A DNA stretch of 64,000 nucleotides from the NCBI GenBank assembly GCA_021325025.1, contig JAJPHZ010000013.1:62001-126000 (forward strand), in the 5' to 3' direction. Source of the DNA: Pseudomonadota bacterium. GTDB taxonomy: Bacteria > Desulfobacterota > Binatia > Binatales > Binataceae. Below the pieces are notes generated by a model. The model was not told the DNA's origin and searched no databases. It worked only from the letters and a program-made list of their open reading frames with translations. This document shows, one piece after another, positions 9,348 to 18,800 of this stretch (positions within the stretch are counted from its first letter, which is position 1; each line of letters opens with the position of its first letter). Position numbers and translations under genes: made by a program.

Positions 9348-10463
9348 ATGGCTGAGTGCCGGATTATTTCCGCGGATTCGCACATGGTCGAACCTCCCGG
9401 CCTGTGGCTGGAGCGGCTGGATCGCAAGTATCGCGATCACGCGCCCAAGATAATCGACGAATATCGCGGTAAAAAAGGTGCGTTTTTTGCCGCCGAAGGA
9501 TTAAAACCGTTTCCCGTTGGGGGAATATTCGGCTCGGGCAAGACCGCCGAAGAGTTGCCCGAACATTTCCGCAAGGGCTATGAGGCGGCGCCCAAAAGCG
9601 TTTGGGACCCGGCGCAGCGGCTTGCGGAGCAGGATGCCGATGGCGTGCTGGCCGAAGTTCTGTACACCTCGCTGGGGATGTTCCTCTACGGGATGGATGA
9701 CGCCGAGTTACGCGCCGCCTGTTTCAAAGTTTACAACGACTTTGTCGCCGAGTACTGCACTTACAACCCCAAACGGCTAATCGGCCTGGGACTGATTACG
9801 CTTGAAGACATCCCCGCCGGAGTCGCCGAGTTGCGCCGTTGTGCCGCCAAGGGTCTGCGCGGCGCAATGATCTGGGCCGCTCCGCCCGAGGACCATCCCT
9901 ACACCCATCCCGATTACAAACCGTTTTGGGCGGCTGCCGAAGAACTGGATATGCCCATCTCGCTCCACATCCTGACCGAGCGGCGCGGCGGCGGGACCGG
10001 CGGCCGGCGCCATTTTCTAACCAACTATCTAGCCATCCCCCACGGCATTCAGAACACACTGGGGGTGATGATTTTCGGCGGCGTGCTGGAGGCCTATCCG
10101 CAGTTGAATCTGGTTTCGGCCGAAAATGACGTGTCGTGGATGCCGCATTTCATGTACCGCCTGGACCATGCCTACGAGCGCTTCCGCCATTTCCAAGGGC
10201 TCGAGCTGCCGCATCTGCCCAGTGAATATGTCAAGCGCCAGGTTTACGCCACCTTCCAATTCGAGACCATCGGCGCGGACCTGGTAGCGGCCTACGGCGC
10301 GGAGCGCATGATGTGGTCCTCCGATTACCCGCACACCGATTCGCCCTGGCCGCAGTCACGGCAGTACATCGATGGAGCGGCCTTCAAGCGTATCTCCGCC
10401 GCCGACAAGCAGCTAATCGTCGCGGGCAACGCGGCACGGCTGTACCACATCGAGGTTAACTGA
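9348..10463 (+). CDS. Amidohydrolase-2 family (ACMSD-like) hydrolase/decarboxylase, copy 1
   Basis: A 371-residue TIM-barrel metalloenzyme of the amidohydrolase-2 family. The N-terminal metal-site strand reads IISADSHMVEP. Later barrel features are a histidine at the end of a strand (PISLHIL), ENDVSWM and, near the C-terminus, SSDYPHTDSPWP, which holds the usual aspartate. Relatives decarboxylate or hydrolyse cyclic acids through a mononuclear metal. Start 9348 is preceded by CGGAGGA; an upstream in-frame ATG at 9276 is rejected. It forms an operon with a zinc-ribbon protein and a second amidohydrolase of exactly the same length. Substrate unknown. Confidence 0.85.
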   Translation: MAECRIISADSHMVEPPGLWLERLDRKYRDHAPKIIDEYRGKKGAFFAAEGLKPFPVGGIFGSGKTAEELPEHFRKGYEAAPKSVWDPAQRLAEQDADGVLAEVLYTSLGMFLYGMDDAELRAACFKVYNDFVAEYCTYNPKRLIGLGLITLEDIPAGVAELRRCAAKGLRGAMIWAAPPEDHPYTHPDYKPFWAAAEELDMPISLHILTERRGGGTGGRRHFLTNYLAIPHGIQNTLGVMIFGGVLEAYPQLNLVSAENDVSWMPHFMYRLDHAYERFRHFQGLELPHLPSEYVKRQVYATFQFETIGADLVAAYGAERMMWSSDYPHTDSPWPQSRQYIDGAAFKRISAADKQLIVAGNAARLYHIEVN

Positions 10464-10495
10464 CCCGCCCCAAGGCATTTTGTTTGGAGGATTTT

Positions 10496-10696
10496 ATGTC
10501 TAATCCATCACTGATCTGCGACGAGTGCCGTCGCCCGCTCAAGGCGCCGACCGCGCTTTGGGACCAGCCCCCGGACGTGGTGCTGTTGTGCAAGGATTGC
10601 GCGCGAACCAGCGGACCCGCCCCAGCCTCGGGTCTGATGCCGTGCGTGCTGGAAGTGGAAACGTCGGCGCAACAAGAAGCGGCCGCCACGCGATGA
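10496..10696 (+). CDS. Small zinc-ribbon protein between two amidohydrolases
   Basis: A 66-residue protein with two CxxC knuckles (CDECRRPL at about residue 8 and CKDCART at about residue 33), a layout expected to bind one zinc ion. The C-terminal half is Ala/Pro-rich and probably disordered. The ATG is preceded by GGAGG at 5 bases. It lies 32 bases after one amidohydrolase and 27 before the next, so it is probably co-transcribed. A role as partner, metal-delivery or regulatory subunit is possible but unproven; I do not recognise a named family. Confidence 0.7.
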   Translation: MSNPSLICDECRRPLKAPTALWDQPPDVVLLCKDCARTSGPAPASGLMPCVLEVETSAQQEAAATR

Positions 10697-10723
10697 GGTC
10701 AAAACCGGCTTAGGAGGCCAAAG

Positions 10724-11839
10724 ATGAGGCAATACAACATAGTCTCGGCAGACGACCACGTTCAGGAACCCGGCGATACCTGGACCAAACGCGTCCCGGC
10801 CAAACTACGCGACCGTGCCCCGCGGGTCGAGCGCGGGCCGGACGGCGACGCCTGGGTAATCGAAGGCAAACGCGGCCGCACGATCGGGATGGAAGTTCAG
10901 GCCGGGAGGAAATTCGAGGAGTACCGCGACCACGGCGAGACCTACGACACCATGCGCAAGGGGTGTTGGGACGCCGTCGCCCGGCTCCAGGACATGGACC
11001 TCGACGGCATCGACGCCTCGGTCATCTACCCCAATCTGGGCATCGGGCCGCTGTTCGCGCTCGAGGATTTGGAACTGCAGTTTGCCTGCCTGCGCGCGTA
11101 CAACGATTTCCTGTCTGAGTGGTGCAGCACCGATCCGACCCGCCTGGCCGGTATCGCGCTGATCCCGACCGATGATGTCCAGGCCGGGGCTCAGGAAATC
11201 ACGCGCGTGGCCAAGCTGCCCGCGATTCGCGGCCTGATGGTGCCGACCTATCCGAGCCAGCCCCTCAACAGCGTGGTCTACAATCCGCTGTGGGCCGCGG
11301 CGCAGGATGTCGGCCTGCCGATGCATCTGCATCTGCGCACCGGCGACCGCCGCACCAGCGCGGGTCTGATGCAGATCACGGCGGATCTGCCCGGCCAATA
11401 CGACGTAGCGCTCACTTTGGCCTCACTGGCCGGCTATGAAGGGCTGTCGCGCGTCATCTTTGGCGGTGTGTTGGAGCGCTACCCCAAGCTCAAGGTCGTG
11501 TGCGTGGAAAGCAACATCGGCTGGATGGGCTATTTCCTAGAGAAATGCGACCGTACCTACAAGCGTCACCGCCACCATACCGGGCTGAAACTGCCCAATC
11601 CGCCCAGCTTCTACTTCCATCGTCAGGTCTACGGCGTTTTCATCGAGGATAAGATCGGGGTACAGATACGCCACGCGATTGGCGTGGACAATATCATGTG
11701 GTCGGCGGATTACCCCCACACCGACACCACCTTCCCCAACTCGCGCCAGTACATCGACGAGCATTTTGCCGGTGTACCGGCCGACGAGCGCTACAAGATC
11801 GTCGCCGGCAACGCCGCCAAGCTCTACGGGTTCGTCTGA
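10724..11839 (+). CDS. Amidohydrolase-2 family hydrolase/decarboxylase, copy 2
   Basis: A 371-residue paralogue of the gene at 9348. It has the N-terminal IVSADDHVQEP strand, in which Asp replaces Ser of the DSH seen in the other copies. Further features are PMHLHLRTGD (histidine ligand), VESNIGWM and WSADYPHTDTTFP near the C-terminus. An AGGAGG ribosome site precedes the ATG. Shared architecture with copies at 9348 and 12960 suggests duplicated enzymes acting on related substrates or as hetero-oligomers; the reaction is not known. Confidence 0.85.
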   Translation: MRQYNIVSADDHVQEPGDTWTKRVPAKLRDRAPRVERGPDGDAWVIEGKRGRTIGMEVQAGRKFEEYRDHGETYDTMRKGCWDAVARLQDMDLDGIDASVIYPNLGIGPLFALEDLELQFACLRAYNDFLSEWCSTDPTRLAGIALIPTDDVQAGAQEITRVAKLPAIRGLMVPTYPSQPLNSVVYNPLWAAAQDVGLPMHLHLRTGDRRTSAGLMQITADLPGQYDVALTLASLAGYEGLSRVIFGGVLERYPKLKVVCVESNIGWMGYFLEKCDRTYKRHRHHTGLKLPNPPSFYFHRQVYGVFIEDKIGVQIRHAIGVDNIMWSADYPHTDTTFPNSRQYIDEHFAGVPADERYKIVAGNAAKLYGFV

Positions 11840-11971
11840 GCGTCTGTTCAAGCCCAGCCTGGGTCGGTTGCGCTGAGGCAGGGAGAGCGCGTTGGCAGCG
11901 CTCTCCCGCCTGTTAGCGGCTGAAGCTATGCGCGACAATGGGCAGGCGCGTCGCGCCCGCCCCGGCGCCTG

Positions 11972-12655
11972 TTACGGCTGTGGAACCAGTTCAACGCGCC
12001 GGTTTTGGGCGCGTCCCTCGGGCGTCTTGTTGGTGGCGACGAAATCGGTCTTGCCGTAGCCGTGCGGAATCAGACGGTCGCCGACGATTCCCTTGCTCTC
12101 CAGGTAGTCCACTACCGCCTGGGCGCGCCGCTGCGACAGCTTCAGATTGTAGGCCACGCCGCCAATCGCATCGCAATAGCCATTGACGTTGACGGTCAGG
12201 TTGGGATGCTGCTTGAGAATATCCGCGGCCTCGTCCAGAATCGGCACCGCGTCGGGCCGGATGCGGGCCTGGTTGAAGTCAAAGTGCACGCCGCGCAAAA
12301 CAATCCGCTCCTGTGGCGCGGGCGGCGGAGGCGGAGCGGGCGGCGGCGGTGGAGCCTGCGCCTGGACCGGGGCAGGCGGCGTGATCAGGGGATCGCAGTA
12401 GTAATGCCCAATGAGGGCACCCAACAACGCCCCGCCCGCGGCCGCGCCCAGACTGGCGCCAAGCTTGGTACCGTCGCTCGAATCCTCGCCCAAAGTCACG
12501 CCGGCCGCCGTGCCGCCGCCGATAAACGCACCGATGGCGCCGCCCGCGATCGCACAATCGCCCCAGTAACGCGGCTGACTGAAATTCGCGCAACCGCCAA
12601 GTGCGATCGCCAGACCTGCTATCGGTAGAACCCGCCGCAATGATCGATGCCGCAT
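11972..12655 (-). CDS. OmpA-like outer-membrane lipoprotein with glycine zipper
   Basis: A 227-residue lipoprotein. The signal peptide ends in a lipobox-like LGGC (lipidated Cys ~22). Residues ~32-85 hold glycine-zipper repeats (GGAIGAFIGGG, LGAAAGGALLGALIG). A Pro-rich linker follows, then an OmpA peptidoglycan-binding domain (~115-227: HFDFNQARIRP, NGYCDAIG, LSQRRAQAVVDYL). It would anchor the outer membrane to peptidoglycan. Start 12655 is chosen because GGGAGGAG lies just upstream; an earlier ATG at 12706 lacks this. It stands alone between two convergently and divergently placed catabolic genes. Confidence 0.88.
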   Translation of the reverse strand: MRHRSLRRVLPIAGLAIALGGCANFSQPRYWGDCAIAGGAIGAFIGGGTAAGVTLGEDSSDGTKLGASLGAAAGGALLGALIGHYYCDPLITPPAPVQAQAPPPPPAPPPPPAPQERIVLRGVHFDFNQARIRPDAVPILDEAADILKQHPNLTVNVNGYCDAIGGVAYNLKLSQRRAQAVVDYLESKGIVGDRLIPHGYGKTDFVATNKTPEGRAQNRRVELVPQP

Positions 12656-12959
12656 CGCTCCTCCCATCAAAAGGCTGCGTTTAGGGCCGCCACCCGCGCT
12701 GCGCAAGCGGACGGCAAAGCCCGGCGGTCAGGCTAGGTTCGAGTTCGATGAGCAGACAAGCGAATGGTGATTATCGGCGCGTTAAGTTCTCGTTACTTAA
12801 ACAGGACATCGCAAAAGAGCATCAGCGCAAACTCGCATCAGCTCTGCGCGTTCAGGTTGTGCGTGTCAGACCAATTTATTCAGGTCTGGGAACAAACCAA
12901 CCGATTGTGCCCGAGCGCACAGAAAAGGGCAGTGATATATTCTGATAGCCTCGCTCTTG
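12656..12959. other. Intergenic region, relatively AT-rich
   Basis: This lies between the OmpA-like gene and the third amidohydrolase, both on the minus strand. A 65-codon plus-strand frame here has no ribosome site or recognisable features and is not called. I see no clear terminator or promoter beyond a local rise in AT content after ~12760, where the OmpA-like promoter would be expected. Confidence 0.4.
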
Positions 12960-14078
12960 CTAAACGCCGAAGCCATACAGCGCGGCCGCGTTATCGCGGA
13001 CCAGTTTGCGAGTATCGCCGGGTGGGAGATCGCCGAAGTCGACCGCGATCTTCTCGCGCGAGTATGGAAACGTACCCTCGCTGTGGGGATAATCCGATCC
13101 CCACATCAGATGGCCGGGGTTGAGCAGGTCGCGGGTGAGCAGGCCCGGCCGGTCGTCTTCAAAAGTGGCCCAGAACTGACGCTTGAAGTAAAGCGATGGC
13201 GGCTCGACCAGACGCGGCTGCATCCAGCGGTGATGGTCCTCCCAGAAATGGTCCATCAGCCGCAGCACCGGCGCGATCCATCCGATACCGCCCTCGACCA
13301 GTACGAAGCGCAATCGTGGATAGTCCTGGGCAATTGCGCCCGAAATCAGGTTGACCATTCCGCGCTGAAGCAGGACGATCTTGCCCTCGACGATCAGCGA
13401 TTGCGGCAGCACGGTCTGGTAGCTAAAGTCGACAAACGGCTCGTCGTAGCATCCGGCGTGCATGGCCACCATCAGGCCCAGGTCCTGCAGTTCCCGCCAC
13501 AGCGGCTTGTAATGCGGGTCGTGATAGGGCCGGCGGGGAACACCCGCGGCGATCATCACTTCGGGCATGCCCAGCTTCGCGCAGCGGCGCGCTTCTTGGA
13601 CGGCCCACTGTATCGGCCCCTTGAGCGGCAGCAGACCGACCGGCGTAAGGCGCGCCGGCTCCGCCACGCAGTATTCCGCGATGTATTCATTGTAGACGCG
13701 CATCGCGTCACGCTGGTACTCGGCATCGGGAGTGGCAAAGAGATAGAGCCCCCAATTGGGATAGACCACTTCGGCCGCGATGTTGTCCAGGTCCTGATCG
13801 AGCAGCCGCAGATGGGGATCCAGACCGCCGGGGCGGGTCTTTTCATGGCGTCCGCCGCTGCTAAGGTCCAGGGCCGGACGATGCTTGTCGTCGGTGGCCA
13901 GCAGCACGTCGGCATTGAGCGACACTTCCAGGCTGCCCTCGACCACCATGAATTTTTCGCCGTTGCGCATTTCGGCCCGCGGCGCGCGAGCGCGAAAGCG
14001 GCGCTGCATCCGGGTCACCCACAGATCCTCGGGCTCGACCAGGTGACTATCCGCGGAAATGTACTTGTAGGACTCCAT
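12960..14078 (-). CDS. Amidohydrolase-2 family hydrolase/decarboxylase, copy 3
   Basis: A 372-residue enzyme related to the two copies at 9.3-11.8 kb. Features are YISADSHLVEPEDLW at the N-terminus, MVAMHAGC (barrel histidine), VEGGIGWI and WGSDYPHSEGTFP close to the end. It begins 6 bases after the stop of the CaiB/BaiF-type CoA-transferase gene, so the two form an operon. That pairing suggests catabolism of an organic acid handled as a CoA thioester upstream or downstream of a metal-dependent C-C or C-N cleavage. Confidence 0.85.
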   Translation of the reverse strand: MESYKYISADSHLVEPEDLWVTRMQRRFRARAPRAEMRNGEKFMVVEGSLEVSLNADVLLATDDKHRPALDLSSGGRHEKTRPGGLDPHLRLLDQDLDNIAAEVVYPNWGLYLFATPDAEYQRDAMRVYNEYIAEYCVAEPARLTPVGLLPLKGPIQWAVQEARRCAKLGMPEVMIAAGVPRRPYHDPHYKPLWRELQDLGLMVAMHAGCYDEPFVDFSYQTVLPQSLIVEGKIVLLQRGMVNLISGAIAQDYPRLRFVLVEGGIGWIAPVLRLMDHFWEDHHRWMQPRLVEPPSLYFKRQFWATFEDDRPGLLTRDLLNPGHLMWGSDYPHSEGTFPYSREKIAVDFGDLPPGDTRKLVRDNAAALYGFGV

Positions 14079-14084
14079 GTCGGA

Positions 14085-15311
14085 TCAGATTATTTTTGCG
14101 CCGCGCAGTTTTTGGCGCTCCTCCGCGTCGATGCCCAGTTGCTCCAGCACCTCCTCGGTATGCTGACCCAGGGCCGGCGCGGCGCTGCGCACCCGAAGCG
14201 GGGTGCGCGACATCTTGGCGGCCGGACCCACGTGCAGCAGCGCGGTGCCATCCTGCTCGGTGGTTTGCAGCATGTCGCGCTCGATTACGTGCGGGTCCTG
14301 CGCCGATTGCGCGTAGGTGCGAACCGGCGCGAACGCCAGCCCCTGGTCCTCCAGCAAATCGACCGCCTCCTCGACGGTGCGCTGCCCAAACCATTGCGCC
14401 AGCATGCGGTTGAGTTCGTCGCGCCGCTCAAGACGGGCGGCGATGGTGGCATAGTGCGGATGCTCGGCCAGTTCGGGACGTCCGATCACCGGCGCCAGCA
14501 GCTTCCAGTGATGGTCCACCAAAATGACGAGCATCACGTACCCGTCGCGGCATCGGTAGAGGTTGGAGGGCGCGTTGAACACGAACTCGTTGCCGGTGCG
14601 GGGCAACTCGACGTCCATCGCAGCCAGCGCCAGATTGCCGTTGGACTGAAACAGCATCGAATCCAGCAGCGCGATATCGATGTATTGACCCTCGCCGGTG
14701 CGGTCGCGATGGCGGATGGCGGCGACCGCCGCCAGCGCGCCGTGCAGTCCGCCCAAATCGTCGGACAGGAAGGTGGGCGGTTTGACCGGCTCGCCGGCCG
14801 GCTCGCCCGACAGCGACAAGAACCCGCTGAACGCCTGGGCCAGCACGTCGTAGCCCGCGCGATGCGTATAGGCGCCAAATTGCCCGAAGCCGCTGATCGA
14901 AACGTAGATGATGTCGGGATTGATCTGCTTGACGCCCTGGTAGCCCAGGCCGCGGCGGTCGAGCTTGCCGGGGCGGAAGTTCTCCACGATCACATCCACC
15001 TCGGCCGCTAGCTTCAAAAACAGGTCGCGCCCCTGCTCCTGGCGCAGGTCGATCACCACGGAGCGCTTGTTGCGGTTGACCGAGGCGTGCATAAACGACA
15101 GCGGCGGATTGGTGCCCGGCACAAAGGGCGGTAAAAACCGCGATACGTCGCCGTGGGGCGGTTCGATCTTGATCACGTCGGCGCCCAGGTCGGCGAGTAG
15201 ACATCCGCACATCGGCCCCGCCCACGTGGTGGTGGCCTCCAGCACGGTTACTCCACTAAGGGGCCCGCTCAGATCGGCGCGGGCGTCGGCAAAAAAATCG
15301 GCCTTGTTCAT
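14085..15311 (-). CDS. CaiB/BaiF family CoA-transferase
   Basis: A 408-residue class III CoA-transferase. The N-terminus has the family pattern GVTVLEATTTWAGPMCGCLL then ADVIKIEPPHGD. The central LLDSMLF carries the aspartate that forms the acyl-aspartyl intermediate in formyl-CoA transferase relatives. It would move CoA between acyl-CoA and a free acid without ATP. It lies directly upstream of, and is coupled with, an amidohydrolase. The acid substrate is not identifiable from sequence. Confidence 0.9.
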   Translation of the reverse strand: MNKADFFADARADLSGPLSGVTVLEATTTWAGPMCGCLLADLGADVIKIEPPHGDVSRFLPPFVPGTNPPLSFMHASVNRNKRSVVIDLRQEQGRDLFLKLAAEVDVIVENFRPGKLDRRGLGYQGVKQINPDIIYVSISGFGQFGAYTHRAGYDVLAQAFSGFLSLSGEPAGEPVKPPTFLSDDLGGLHGALAAVAAIRHRDRTGEGQYIDIALLDSMLFQSNGNLALAAMDVELPRTGNEFVFNAPSNLYRCRDGYVMLVILVDHHWKLLAPVIGRPELAEHPHYATIAARLERRDELNRMLAQWFGQRTVEEAVDLLEDQGLAFAPVRTYAQSAQDPHVIERDMLQTTEQDGTALLHVGPAAKMSRTPLRVRSAAPALGQHTEEVLEQLGIDAEERQKLRGAKII

Positions 15312-15414
15312 GGCAGGGCAATGCTAGCAGCAGCAGCGATACTGTAGGTAGTGCGGCGCGGATAGTTTCAGCCGAGGCGAGGGAATCAGTCCTGGCTCAA
15401 CCGGGCGCAGACCC

Positions 15415-15858
15415 TCAAGGCGAGTATGTCCAGGTTCCGTCGAAGCCGGTGGGACCGGCGGGATGATAGCTCCATTGGCCGCCGCGCGGCGGGCGGTAGA
15501 CCCCCTGCTTCAAGTCCCATACGCCACCGCGGTCGGCGGGCGGGGCGCCGGGAGGCGGCTGGCCCTGGACCACCGGATGGCCGTAAATCGCACCCAGGTA
15601 ATGTTTGGGCAGGGGGTCGTAGGCGGGACGTGGATGCGGCATCTGCGCGGGCCGTGCGCAACTTCCCTGCGCTCCCCCGCCGGCGCCAGCACAGATCATC
15701 CCGCGCGGACAGTCGGCATAGGAAAGGCAAGGCTGAGGCAATGCAGCGCCGGTCTTTTCACGAGCCTGCTGTGCCGCAAGCGGTGCGACGCTAACACACA
15801 GCAGCACAACCAGGGCAAAAACTCCGGCAGCGCTGTCTCCAAGCCCTATGCTCATCAT
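15415..15858 (-). CDS. Secreted hypothetical protein with Cys-containing N-terminal segment
   Basis: A 147-residue protein with an N-terminal hydrophobic signal segment ending near APLAAQQ. It then has four cysteines within ~30 residues (CLSYADCPRGMIC and a further Cys), suggesting two disulfides. The tail is Pro/Gly/Tyr/Trp-rich (GGQWSYHP, GTWTYSP). I do not recognise the family. It starts 39 bases after the end of the large NHL-repeat gene on the same strand and is probably co-transcribed with it, so an extracytoplasmic accessory role is possible. Confidence 0.6.
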   Translation of the reverse strand: MMSIGLGDSAAGVFALVVLLCVSVAPLAAQQAREKTGAALPQPCLSYADCPRGMICAGAGGGAQGSCARPAQMPHPRPAYDPLPKHYLGAIYGHPVVQGQPPPGAPPADRGGVWDLKQGVYRPPRGGQWSYHPAGPTGFDGTWTYSP

Positions 15859-15897
15859 CAGCTTGCGCCCATCGAAAAACTTCCGCCGTGCCGACTT

Positions 15898-18800
15898 TCA
15901 CTTCAGCGTAAACGCACCGCCCGCGGCATTACCTGAACTGGTGAACGGCACGAACGGCGGATTGAGCGCCTGGACGTATGCAGCTCCGGGCACCGCCGCG
16001 GCCGGCACGGTGAAGGTTACTTCCTGGGCGTCGACAAGAGTAAGCGGAATTTTGGGCTTTCCACTGGCGTTCAACCCGCCAAGGTTCACCGTTACTGCGC
16101 CCTGCACGTTGAACAGATTGATCACGGTAAGGGTCGAAAACCCGGTGCCGAAGACCATCACTTCTGTCCCGCTCTGGCCGACGGCGGTGACGCTGATTTG
16201 CTGGCCAATCGGTACGGAAAGCGCGTTGCTCATCATGCTATACGTGCCGGCCGCGCCCTTGTTGTGCACCACGAAGGAGCCCGGCCCGGTGGCCGGCGCC
16301 TGCGGACCGGAACTGGGCAGATCGAACACGATTTGGGTGGAACTCAGCTCGAGACTGGGGTTGATGAAAAAGGCCGGGACCCTCCCGCCCGGACAGGCGC
16401 AGAACAAATCGACCGCGACGCCATTGACGGCGTCGAATCCGGCGCCATTCAAGGTGACTGTGGAACCCTGCACCACGACGGTTTGCACGTTGGCGGTCGC
16501 AACACCGGCCGATACGCTGTCGGGCGAAATCGGCGCTGAGTTGACGCCGACCAAACTCGGAATACCCATCGCGGGGTTGCCCTGCAGCAACGTCAGCACG
16601 ACGTTGGAAACCGTGTAGCTCTTGTCGGTGTTGACCACCTCCACCGCCACCACGCCCTGACCGAGCGGAACCGCAGCCGGCACGGGTACGGTCAACTGGG
16701 CAGGCGAAAACGCACTGGGCGTGAGGGGTCCGGCGTTGATTGCTCCATCGGAGGTGGAAACGAAGAAGTTCACCCTGGACCCGTTGGTGAAGCCGCTGCC
16801 GTCGATCTTGAATTGGGCACCCGTGTGAATCGTCGGCGGCAGCGCACTGATGAAGGGCACACCTGGCCCGGGAGTGGCAGTAGCCGTCGGCGCCGGGGTA
16901 CGGGACGGCGTGGGAGTGGCGCTGGGGGTCGGCGTCGGAGTGGGAACTGCAGGGCGATTGAATACCAGCACCCGGTCATCGAAGGTATCGGCGGCGTACA
17001 GGTTGCCGGTGGCATCGAAGCCCAACCCCACCACACCACACATCGTATCGGCCAGCGATTGTGCCTGGCCGCATAGTTTGATTCCAATTACCAGGTTGAC
17101 GGGCGCATTGTTGACCAGCGGCGCATCGAATTCCTTGATCTCGGAAGCAAGCCCGTCGGTTACATAAAGATTGCCCGCCGCGTCCAGCCCGAGCCCCTGC
17201 GGCTGGCACAGCGTGGTGCAGGAAGGGGCGGAAAAATTTTTCTGTCCAACCACCACATTGGCAACCGGATTGCCCGACGCTCCGGGCGGATATTGCAGCG
17301 CGCGATTATTGAGCGTGTCGGCGATGTAAACGTTGCCGGCCACGTTGACGGCAACCGCCGCCGGGCCGCACAACGCACTGGCCGTCGCCAGGCATCCCTG
17401 GGTATGGCAACCGCTGTTGTAGTTGCACAGGTTGGTGCTGAAGCTGCCACCTTGCCCAAAGACCGTGTCCGCGATCGGGTTGAAAGCGCGGGGATTGTTG
17501 TACTTCAGCACCCGGTTGTTGTCGGGATCCGCCACGTACAGTGCGTCCGCGGCGTCAACCGCCAGCCCCGCCGGCGCCGCCATGCTCCGCGCGCTGACGC
17601 CGCCGTTGTTCTCAATGCGGGTGGTGAAGCTGCCCTGCTGACCGAGCACCACCACGGCCGATTGATCGGTAGTGAGCCCGCTGGCAAACGGCGGATTGTA
17701 TTGCAGCACCCGGAAATTGCCGCTGTCCGCCACCCACAAGTCGCCCGCGCTGTCCACCGCAAGGCCGCCAGGCGCGCACAGCGTGTCGGCCGCGGGCAGC
17801 GAGTTGCCCTGCGAATCGGTCCGGTTCTGATTGCATCCGGCAGAGAAGAAATCCTTCTGTCCAATCACCAGGTCGGCGGGCGCGCCGTTGCTGAAGGCCG
17901 CCACACTGTGCCATCCCAGCACCCGGTTGTTGCCGGTGTCGGCGACGTATAAACGATTGGGCGTGACGCTGAAATCCAATGCCACCGCGCGCGGCGAGCC
18001 CAGACTGTTGGGCTTGGTCCCGTTGATCCCGTTGCGGTCCAACGCGCCCTGCCCCAGCACCAGACTGGCCTGGGTGTTGGGCGGATTGGTGGCCAGCGGA
18101 TTGAGGTATTTCAACACCCGCTGATTGCCGAAGTCGGCCACAAACAGGTCATTGTCGTCGTCCGTCGCCATCCCTCCGGGCAAGCAGACGGTGGCCCCAT
18201 CCACGCCCCCGTTGTCGCACAAGCCGGAATTGAAGTTGGGCTGGCCCACAACCGCAACCGGCTCGGTGTTGCCGGTCCGGGCCGGGAAGCTGTAGGCCTG
18301 GATCCGGGAAAAACTGCTGTCGGAAATATACAGGTTGCCCCCGTTATCCAGCGCCAGGCCGCCTGGACTGCACAGCACCGCCGCCACCGGTGGCGACGGA
18401 CAGGGATTGGTATTGGAAGTAAAGTCATTGGATTGTCCGAATACCAGGTCGGCAGTGGTGTTGGCGAACGGCGCATTGTACTCCAGGGCGCGGAAGTTGC
18501 CGCTGTCTTCCACGTACAGGTTACCCAACTGGTCCACCGCTACCGCTTGCGGATTGCACAGCGAATTCGCCGAGACTCCGCCCAGATTGCACTTGCCGCT
18601 GTTGAAGAGACCGAACTGCCCAAAGACCACATCGGCCTGATCGTCACTCGCCAGCGGCAGGTTATACTCCAACACCCGCGAATTGCCATTGTCCGAGATG
18701 AACAGGTTGCCCACGTTATCCACCGCCACTCCGGCCGGATTGCACAGCGTACCCGCGGTAATCGTTCCGCCCTTGTTGCAGGCGGTGGAGGTGAAACTGC

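Noticed and set aside
12748..12945. A 65-codon plus-strand frame in the OmpA-amidohydrolase gap
   Set aside because: No ribosome site, no family, and it lies in the expected upstream region of the OmpA-like gene.
12957..15011. A 684-codon plus-strand reading frame
   Set aside because: It is antisense to the amidohydrolase and CoA-transferase genes. In GC-rich DNA the opposite frame stays open by codon bias; its protein is Arg/His/Gln/Val-rich without motifs.
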